64,000 nucleotides of DNA. It comes from DASXQK01 sp963724385. GTDB taxonomy: Bacteria > Pseudomonadota > Alphaproteobacteria > Dongiales > Dongiaceae. The stretch lies in NCBI GenBank assembly GCA_963724385.1, contig CAVRUJ010000001.1, positions 1,426,001 through 1,490,000 of the forward strand. The letters run 5' to 3'. This document shows positions 57,949 through 64,000 of this stretch, piece by piece (position 1 is the stretch's first letter; each line of letters begins with the position of its first letter). The translations under genes were made by a program, and so were the position numbers. The notes below the pieces were generated by a model, which made no database searches, was not told the origin of the DNA, and saw only the letters and a list, made by a program, of their open reading frames with translations.

Positions 57949-60895
57949 GGAGGCGTTCTCCCTTCGGGTCGTAGAACACCGGATCGCAGACCTCGACGAG
58001 AACCTCGCCGCCGCGCAAGGGATCGCAGGCGCGGATCACTTCGCCCATGCGCTCGGTCGCGCGGGAAAGCAGGCCGAGACCGATCCAATGGCCGAGCATG
58101 GGCGAATGGGCGACCGAGGTCATGAATCCCTGGTCGTTCTTGGCCGCAGCTTCGGCGCCTTGCGCGATGAAGTGGGCGCCGGCCCGAAGCCGTTCCGCCT
58201 TGTTGACCGGCTTGAAGCCGGCGAAGCGCGGCCGGCCGGGATCGACAAGACCGGGCCGCCCAGCCATGACTCGGCCGATATAGTCCTTCTTGCTCGACAT
58301 CATCCGGCCGAGGCCGAGATCGCCCGCCGTGGTCTGACCGTTGAGCTCGTTGCCCGCGACATGGCCCTTCTCGACGCGCATGACGCCGAGGGCTTCCGTG
58401 CCGTAGGGGATGATGCCGAAGTCGCGGCCGGCTTCCATGAGGGCGCGGATGGCGGCATCGCCGAAACGCGCGGGCAGCGACAGCTCATAGGCCATTTCGC
58501 CGGAGAAGGAGATGCGGAAGAGCCGCGCCTTGATGCCGCCCAGCACGGTCAGGTCCTTGACCCCGAGATAGGGCATGGCGTCGTTGGCGATCGCGTCGGG
58601 CATATCGACGACGCGCTGAAGCACGTCGCGGGAGCGCGGCCCGGCGATGGAGAACTGCGCCCATTGCTCGGAGACCGAGACCATCTGCACATCCATCTCG
58701 GGCCACAGCACCTGATGGCAGAACTCCATGTGCTGCATGACCTTGGCCGCGTTCGCCGTGGTCGTGGTCATGAAGAAGCGGTCCTGGGCGAGGCGCGACG
58801 TGGTGCCGTCGTCCATGACCATGCCGTCCTCGCGCAGCATCAGGCCGTAACGCGCCTTGCCCACCGCGAGGGTCGAGAAGGTGTTGCAATAGAGCCGGTC
58901 GAGGAACGCGCCGGCGTCGGTTCCCTGGACGTCGATCTTGCCCAGGGTCGAAACGTCGCAGACGCCGACCGCCTCGCGCACCTGCTTCACCTCGCGGTCG
59001 ACGATCGGCAGCCAGTCCTTCTCGCCGGGCAGCGGGTACCATTGGGCGCGCAGCCACATGCCGGTCTCGACGAAGACCGCGCCCCGCGCCTCGGCCCATT
59101 GGTGGGAGGGCGGCAGGCGGGTCGGCCGGAAATCCTTGCCGCGATGATGGCCGGCGAGCGCGCCAATGGCGATGGGCGCATAGGGCGGGCGGAAGCGCGT
59201 GGCGCCGGTCTCGGGGATCGAACGCCTGGTGAGCTCCGCCATCAGGGCGAGGCCGTTGACGTTGGCGGTCCGGCCCTGGTCGGTCGCCATGCCGAGGGTC
59301 GTGTAGCGCTTCAGATGCTCGACCGAGCGGAAGCCTTCGCGCTCGGCCAGCTCGACATCCTTGTCGGTGACGTCGTTCTGGAAATCGACGAAGGCCTTAC
59401 CGCGTGAGCCCTTGACCCGCCAGAGGGGCGAGACCGCAGTGCTGTCACGGTCGACCGAGGGCACAGGCTCGGGCGAGCCCTTGAAGCCGCAGGCCTCGGC
59501 GGACTTGGCGCCGGCTTCGCCGCCGCTTTGCAGGCAATCGGCGAGGGCAAGCAGGCCGGCCGCCGTTCCGACCACCTGCATGCCGGTCGGCAGATGGCCG
59601 GGGAGGAAGGCGGCCAGCTTGTCGTTCCAATCCGGCGCGCCGCCCAGATGGTTGGACAGCTGGATGGACGGGTTCCAGCCGCCGGACACGGCCAGCAGGT
59701 CGCAGGCGATGCTCGCAGGCCTGCCGTCTCCGCCCAGGATCTCCACGCCTTCGAGCGACCGGCCGCCCTTGGCCGAGATGACGACGCCCTGGATCAGGCG
59801 CAGGTCGCCTGGCTTCGCCGTACCCGGCCGGGGATCGACCAGCGCCTCCACCGTGACGCCGGCCTTGCGAAGATCGGTCACGGTGCGCCGGGCATCGTCA
59901 TTGTTGGCGAAGACGACGGCGCGTTTTCCCGGCGCCACGGCGAAACGGTTGACGTAGCTGCGCAGGCTCGCCGCCAGCATGACGCCGGGCGTGTCGTTAC
60001 CGCCGAAGACGAGCGGCCGCTCGATGCCGCCGGCAGCCAGCACCGATTGCCTGGCGATGATATGCCAGAGCCGCTGGCGCGGTTCATGGGCGGGCGGCAC
60101 GGGCAGATGGTCGTTGACGCGCTCGAGCGCGAGATAGGCGCCGCCGTCATAGGTGCCCGAGACGGCGGTGCGCCGCATGATCCGAACCTCCGGCATGGCG
60201 GCGAGCTGGCGCTCCATCGCTTCGGCCCAGGCCGAGGCCCGGCCATCGCCGATGCGCCGGTCCTCGCAGAGGCAGCGCCCGCCCAAGCGGAAGTCCTCCT
60301 CGCAAAGGATCACCCGCGCGCCGGCCCGGCCCGCGGACAATGCGGCCATCAGTCCCGCCGGACCGCTGCCGATGACCAGCACGTCGCAATGGGCCGTCGC
60401 CTTCTCGTAGTGATCGGGATCGGAAACGCCCGAGGCTCGGCCGAGGCCGGCGGCGCGCCGGATCATGGGCTCGTAGACCTTCTCCCAGAACGACGCCGGC
60501 CACATGAAGGTCTTGTAGTAGAAGCCCGCCGGCAGGAAGGGCGACAGGAGCGAATTGACCGCCAGCAGGTCGCGCTTCAGCGAAGGCCAGCGGTTCTGGC
60601 TTTCGGCGGTCAAGCCGTCATAAAGCTCGATGGTCGTCGCCTTGGTGTTCGGCTCGCGCCTGGCGCCGCTGCGCAGTTCCACCAGTGCGTTCGGCTCTTC
60701 CGGCCCGGCGGAAAGGACGCCGCGCGGGCGATGGTACTTGAACGACCGGCCGACCAGGCGCTGGCCGTTGGCGAGCAGGGCCGCGGCGAGGGTGTCGCCG
60801 GCATAGCCTTCGTGGCGCTGGCCGTCGAAGGTGAAGGACAGCGGCTTGCCGCGATCGACGAGGCCGCCGGTTGCGAGACGCGAGGTCTGGCTCAC
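57941..60895 (-). CDS. soxA: Sarcosine oxidase alpha subunit
   Basis: A 984-residue subunit. The N-terminal Fer2_4-like domain (FTFDGQRHEGYAGDTLAAAL, then SFKYHRPRGV) is followed by the NAD-binding Rossmann GSGPAG at 176-181, and the C-terminal third is a GcvT/folate-binding domain (VETGMWLRAQWYP and onward). This matches SoxA, which carries the NAD+ site and the folate site. The GTG at 60895 overlaps the soxD stop as GTGA; the longer open frame is not real. Cytosolic. Confidence 0.95.
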   Translation of the reverse strand: MSQTSRLATGGLVDRGKPLSFTFDGQRHEGYAGDTLAAALLANGQRLVGRSFKYHRPRGVLSAGPEEPNALVELRSGARREPNTKATTIELYDGLTAESQNRWPSLKRDLLAVNSLLSPFLPAGFYYKTFMWPASFWEKVYEPMIRRAAGLGRASGVSDPDHYEKATAHCDVLVIGSGPAGLMAALSAGRAGARVILCEEDFRLGGRCLCEDRRIGDGRASAWAEAMERQLAAMPEVRIMRRTAVSGTYDGGAYLALERVNDHLPVPPAHEPRQRLWHIIARQSVLAAGGIERPLVFGGNDTPGVMLAASLRSYVNRFAVAPGKRAVVFANNDDARRTVTDLRKAGVTVEALVDPRPGTAKPGDLRLIQGVVISAKGGRSLEGVEILGGDGRPASIACDLLAVSGGWNPSIQLSNHLGGAPDWNDKLAAFLPGHLPTGMQVVGTAAGLLALADCLQSGGEAGAKSAEACGFKGSPEPVPSVDRDSTAVSPLWRVKGSRGKAFVDFQNDVTDKDVELAEREGFRSVEHLKRYTTLGMATDQGRTANVNGLALMAELTRRSIPETGATRFRPPYAPIAIGALAGHHRGKDFRPTRLPPSHQWAEARGAVFVETGMWLRAQWYPLPGEKDWLPIVDREVKQVREAVGVCDVSTLGKIDVQGTDAGAFLDRLYCNTFSTLAVGKARYGLMLREDGMVMDDGTTSRLAQDRFFMTTTTANAAKVMQHMEFCHQVLWPEMDVQMVSVSEQWAQFSIAGPRSRDVLQRVVDMPDAIANDAMPYLGVKDLTVLGGIKARLFRISFSGEMAYELSLPARFGDAAIRALMEAGRDFGIIPYGTEALGVMRVEKGHVAGNELNGQTTAGDLGLGRMMSSKKDYIGRVMAGRPGLVDPGRPRFAGFKPVNKAERLRAGAHFIAQGAEAAAKNDQGFMTSVAHSPMLGHWIGLGLLSRATERMGEVIRACDPLRGGEVLVEVCDPVFYDPKGERLHG

Positions 60896-61179
60896 GACTT
60901 CGCCTCCGGGCCGTGCATGGGCTCGACGGCGGAGATCGCGTGGTTGCGCACATTGCGGGTCACCACCAGCCAGGCATGGCAGCCGGCCGTGTGGTACCAG
61001 AGCTCGCGGTGCAGACCCATCGGGTTGTCGCGCAGATAGACATAGTCCATCCAAGCCTGGAAGGCCGCCTCGTCGCCGGCGGCGGGAATCCGGCCGTCCG
61101 GGCGCTTCACCGTGGCGTCGCCGAGATAGGCGAACTCCTCGTTGCCGCGCTCGCCGCAATAGGGGCATTTGATTCGCAT
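60892..61179 (-). CDS. soxD: Sarcosine oxidase delta subunit
   Basis: A 95-residue zinc subunit. The zinc ligands fit the family: Cys5 and Cys8 in IKCPYCGERG, then His63 and Cys67 in ELWYHTAGCHAWL. MRIKCPYCGERGNEEFAYLG at the start is typical. The ATG at 61179 has GAGGGCG upstream. It lies 7 bases after soxB and overlaps soxA by 4 bases. Confidence 0.95.
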   Translation of the reverse strand: MRIKCPYCGERGNEEFAYLGDATVKRPDGRIPAAGDEAAFQAWMDYVYLRDNPMGLHRELWYHTAGCHAWLVVTRNVRNHAISAVEPMHGPEAKS

Positions 61180-61186
61180 GGCGCCC

Positions 61187-62437
61187 TCAGTGCAGGTTCG
61201 GTTGGGCGCCGACGCCCTTTTCATCGATCAGCCTGCCGGTGGCGAAGCGATCGAGGCGATAGGCTTTGGCCACCGGGTGAGGTTCGTCCCTGGCGATCAG
61301 ATGGGCGAAGCACCAGCCCGAGGCCGGCGTCGCCTTGAAGCCGCCATAGCACCAGCCGGTGTTGAGGTAGAGCCCCTCGATGCCCGTATGGTCGATGATG
61401 GGCGAGCCGTCCATGGACATGTCCATCACCCCGCCCCAGGAGCGCAACAGGCGCAACCGGCCCAGCACGGGCATGATGGCCATGCCGCCCTCGCAGATGT
61501 CCTCGACCGTCGGCATGTTGCCGCGCTGGGCATAGGAGTTGTAGCCGTCGAGATCGCCGCCGAAGACGAGGCCGCCCTTGTCCGACTGGCTGATGTAGAA
61601 ATGGCCGGCGCCGAAGGTGACGACCACGTCGAGCAGCGGCTTCAGCCCTTCGGTGACGAAGGCCTGAAGGACATGGCTTTCGATGGGCAGGCGAAGCCCC
61701 GCCATACGCGCGACGTGGGAGCTGTGGCCGGCGGCTGCGAGCCCGATCTTCTGGGCCCTGATGTAACCGCGCGTCGTCTCCACGCCGACGGCCCGGCCGT
61801 CCTCAACCCTGATCCCCGTCACTTCGCAATTCTGGATGAGGTCGACGCCGCGCTGGTCGGCACCCCGGGCGAATCCCCAGGCGACGGCGTCATGGCGTGC
61901 CGTGCCGCCCCGGCGCTGGATCAGGCCGCCCTGGATCGGGAAGCGCCCGTTCTCGAAATCCAGGATCGGCACGAGCTGGCGGAGTTGGTCGCGGTCCAGG
62001 AGCTCGGCATCGATGCCATTAAGCCTCATGGAATTGCCGCGCCGGGCGAAGGCGTCGCGCTGCGGATCGGAATGGAACAGGTTGATCACGCCGCGCTGGC
62101 TCACCATGGCGTTGAAATTGAAATCCTGCTCCAGCCCCTCCCAGAGCTTCATCGACCACTCGTAGAAGGGGACGTTGCCGGGCAGCAGGTAGTTCGAGCG
62201 GATGATGGTGGTGTTGCGCCCGGCATTGCCGCTGCCGAGCCAGCCCTTCTCCAGCACCGCGATGTTCCGGAGGCCATGCTCCTTGGCCAGGTAATAGGCG
62301 GTCGCCAGGCCATGGCCGCCGCCGCCGACGATGACGACGTCGTATTCGGCCTTGGGTGCGGGCTCGCGCCAGACGGGCTTCCAGCCGCGATGGCCGCGCA
62401 GGGTCTCGGCGAAGACGGAGAGGATCGAGTATTTCAT
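61187..62437 (-). CDS. soxB: Sarcosine oxidase beta subunit
   Basis: A 416-residue flavoprotein. The FAD Rossmann motif GGGGHG is at residues 38-43, and HDAVAWGFARGA contains the His expected to bind FMN covalently. The substrate region includes GWCYGGFKATPASGW near residue 360. It is first in the soxBDAG operon and catalyses the demethylation of sarcosine with oxygen as acceptor. The LysR gene is divergent from it. Confidence 0.95.
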   Translation of the reverse strand: MKYSILSVFAETLRGHRGWKPVWREPAPKAEYDVVIVGGGGHGLATAYYLAKEHGLRNIAVLEKGWLGSGNAGRNTTIIRSNYLLPGNVPFYEWSMKLWEGLEQDFNFNAMVSQRGVINLFHSDPQRDAFARRGNSMRLNGIDAELLDRDQLRQLVPILDFENGRFPIQGGLIQRRGGTARHDAVAWGFARGADQRGVDLIQNCEVTGIRVEDGRAVGVETTRGYIRAQKIGLAAAGHSSHVARMAGLRLPIESHVLQAFVTEGLKPLLDVVVTFGAGHFYISQSDKGGLVFGGDLDGYNSYAQRGNMPTVEDICEGGMAIMPVLGRLRLLRSWGGVMDMSMDGSPIIDHTGIEGLYLNTGWCYGGFKATPASGWCFAHLIARDEPHPVAKAYRLDRFATGRLIDEKGVGAQPNLH

Positions 62438-62526
62438 CGCTGGGACCGGCCTCCTCGGGCGGCGCCTTGCAGCATCGCCAAACGTATATAGGACTGAGGT
62501 TCGCGGCGGTGGTATAAATTATTCTT

Positions 62527-63591
62527 ATGGTCAGATCCGCTGGCAAAGCGAAGCCCGCGAAGCAGGGCGCTCGACTTCCCTTCGATCTCCGGTCCCTGGA
62601 GATCTTCCTCGCCGTCTGCGAGACCGGCGGCATGGCGGCGGCCGCCCGGCGCCTCGAGATGACCCAGCCGGCCGTTTCGCTGGCCATCGGCGAGATCGAG
62701 AGCCGGGGCGGCGTCATCCTGTTCGACCGCAAGGTGCGCCCGCTGGGCCTCACCCCGGCCGGCGTCATGTTGCGCCAGCGGGCGAGCGGCCTTCTGGCCG
62801 ACGCGGCCCAGATCCCGCCGATGCTGCGGGACACGCAGAAGGGCCGCTATCCCCTGCTGCGGATCGGCCTCGTGGACTCCTTGTCACGCTCGCTCGCCGG
62901 CGAACTTGCCGCTTTCCTGTCGGCGCGCGCCGACGAGGTCTCGGTGCAGTCGGGCCTGACGGCGCTCCACGCCAGCGCCTTTTTCACCCGGCGCCTGGAC
63001 ATCCTGATCGGCGTGGACGAGCTGATCGAGGTCGACGGGCTCGAGCGCTGGCCGATCTTGGAGGAGCCATATGTGCTGCTCTGGCCGAAGCGGCTGGGCA
63101 AGCTGGCGGAGCCGTTCGACCTCGATCAGCTCGTCCGGCGCGCGCCGCTGGTGCGCTTCAGCGCCCGCTCCAAGACCGGCGCCGAGATCGATCAGCATCT
63201 GCGCCGGCTGCGCCTGGAGGTTCCCCGGCGCCTCGAGTTCGACACGCCGTTCGGCGTAACCGCGGCGGCGGCGGCGGGCCTCGGCTGGGCGATCACCACG
63301 CCGCTCTGCCTGATGGAGGCCGAGCTCCCCATGGACGGCATGCGGATTGTGCCCTTGCCGGCGCCGGGCTTGAAGCGCCGGCTCACCCTGATCGCGCGCA
63401 TGGGCGAATTGGGACCGCTCCCCGGCGAGATCGCCCGCTTCGCGCGCGAGCGTCTCCGTGACAGGGCAGAAGGCTTCGTCAGCCGGCACTGCCCGGCGCT
63501 GAGGAATTCCGTCGTGATCGGGCCCGAAAGCGACCGGCTCGCCCGGCCAGTCCGCCCGGCCCCGTCCCCGAAAGGGCCTGGTGTCGGCTAG
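62527..63591 (+). CDS. LysR family transcriptional regulator
   Basis: A 354-residue regulator with an N-terminal winged helix (about 19-79: LRSLEIFLAVCETGGMAAAA, MTQPAVSLAIGEIES, LFDRKVRPLGLTPAG) and a periplasmic-binding-like effector domain. It is divergent from soxB across 89 bases, so control of the sox operon is likely. An ATAA-N7-TTAT dyad (62514-62528) fits the LysR T-N11-A pattern but runs into the start codon, so it may only serve autoregulation. The C-terminal tail after residue 310 is unusually long and polar. Confidence 0.9.
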   Translation: MVRSAGKAKPAKQGARLPFDLRSLEIFLAVCETGGMAAAARRLEMTQPAVSLAIGEIESRGGVILFDRKVRPLGLTPAGVMLRQRASGLLADAAQIPPMLRDTQKGRYPLLRIGLVDSLSRSLAGELAAFLSARADEVSVQSGLTALHASAFFTRRLDILIGVDELIEVDGLERWPILEEPYVLLWPKRLGKLAEPFDLDQLVRRAPLVRFSARSKTGAEIDQHLRRLRLEVPRRLEFDTPFGVTAAAAAGLGWAITTPLCLMEAELPMDGMRIVPLPAPGLKRRLTLIARMGELGPLPGEIARFARERLRDRAEGFVSRHCPALRNSVVIGPESDRLARPVRPAPSPKGPGVG

Positions 63592-63693
63592 CGACCAAGG
63601 CCCTCATCCTGCAATCATTGATCCAGGTCATCGTTCAGCCATCCGGTCGCCGCCAGCATGCATCGCGCCTGCAATGTCCGCCGTTGGGGACCG

Positions 63694-64000
63694 ATGGATC
63701 ATACCTCTTCGCCGCGTCATGCCGACCGGGTCCCGTCCGGCGTGACCCGGCGCTGCTTGCTGCTGGGTGGTCTTGCGGGCCTGGCCGGCTGTACGTACTC
63801 CATGTTGCCGGACCAGCAGGAGCCGACAGCGCTCTATTCGCTGGCGCCCGAGCCTCATTTCCCCGACGACCTGCCGCGCGTCGATTGGCAGCTCGTGGTC
63901 GGGCTGCCGACGGCGGCGGCCGGCATCGACGGCTCGCGCATCGCCCTTGATCACGATCCCTACAGGCTGGAGTACTACGCCAAGGTCGCCTGGGCCGACA
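63694..64000 (+). CDS. ABC-type transport auxiliary lipoprotein (PqiC/DUF330-like), partial
   Basis: An ATG at 63694 with GGGGA upstream opens a frame that stays open to the window end, encoding 102 residues. It has a Lol-type lipoprotein signal (CLLLGGLAGLAGC, lipobox) and the ABC_trans_aux pattern ALYSLAPEP, LPRVDWQLVVGLPTAAAGID, SRIALDHDPYRLEYYAKVAW. Such lipoproteins partner MCE proteins and Mla/Pqi/Yeb-type permeases in lipid transport between membranes. The rest of the operon lies beyond the window. Confidence 0.85.
   Translation, partial: MDHTSSPRHADRVPSGVTRRCLLLGGLAGLAGCTYSMLPDQQEPTALYSLAPEPHFPDDLPRVDWQLVVGLPTAAAGIDGSRIALDHDPYRLEYYAKVAWAD

Noticed and set aside
57941..61168. 1075-residue start for soxA
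   Set aside because: The extra N-terminus overlaps soxD in another frame; the GTG at 60895 overlapping the soxD stop gives the normal family N-terminus.

Overview
The window is GC-rich chromosomal DNA, most likely from a soil or plant-associated alphaproteobacterium of the Rhodospirillales/Hyphomicrobiales type. This rests on the density of ABC uptake systems, a heterotetrameric sarcosine oxidase operon, a phasin, a DUF2282 protein, strong codon bias toward G/C, and frequent 4-bp ATGA/GTGA gene overlaps. No rRNA is present. There is one tRNA gene, tRNA-Ser(GCT).

Layout. 1-823: two secretory genes on the minus strand, one partial and one a short secretin-like protein. 948-7489: a PLP-dependent trans-sulfuration enzyme, a TetR regulator, and a divergent polyamine/opine-type ABC importer operon (binding protein, two permeases, ATPase) ending in a metallo-beta-lactamase-fold hydrolase. 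7603-7695: tRNA-Ser(GCT). 7682-22182: a 14.5-kb integrated element bounded by an 18-bp direct repeat of the tRNA 3' end. 22553-31295: a PAS-GGDEF diguanylate cyclase, phasin, DUF2189 membrane protein, several small aromatic-rich secreted or lipoproteins, a DMT transporter broken by one amber codon, a YCII protein and a GT87 glycosyltransferase. 31378-40895: an IclR-controlled sugar or sugar-acid uptake and oxidation cluster. 40977-51711: a GntR-controlled dipeptide-type ABC importer facing an operon of creatininase, ketopantoate-reductase-like, SDR and M20 peptidase genes. 51879-56372: secreted CDP-diacylglycerol pyrophosphatase, small secreted proteins, an orphan BufA-type protein and an MFS exporter. 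56553-63591: an SDR, soxBDAG and a divergent LysR regulator. 63694-64000: the start of an MCE-type transport lipoprotein.

The most notable object is the element at 7682-22182. It carries a P4-type tyrosine integrase next to attR, an XRE repressor, an AlpA-like helix-turn-helix protein, an AEP-type primase, a RecA-fold replicative helicase, a decamer iteron cluster just after the helicase, a small terminase subunit, and one phage-structural-like protein. It has no large terminase, portal, capsid or lysis genes. That gene set and order match phage-inducible chromosomal islands (phage satellites), so I read it as a PICI-like satellite in an alphaproteobacterium. Its cargo includes a lone Flp-type pilin, a TauE-family permease, a single-domain sliding-clamp-like protein and a repeat-flanked pair of membrane-protein genes. 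The helicase reading frame is broken by one extra base at a site whose layout resembles the prfB +1 frameshift site.

Elsewhere, two regulons can be inferred from shared operator-like dyads. An 18-bp motif appears both beside the IclR gene and upstream of the distant ABC ATPase gene. A TGTnATA...ATnATAACA dyad appears upstream of both the GntR gene and the peptide-binding-protein gene.
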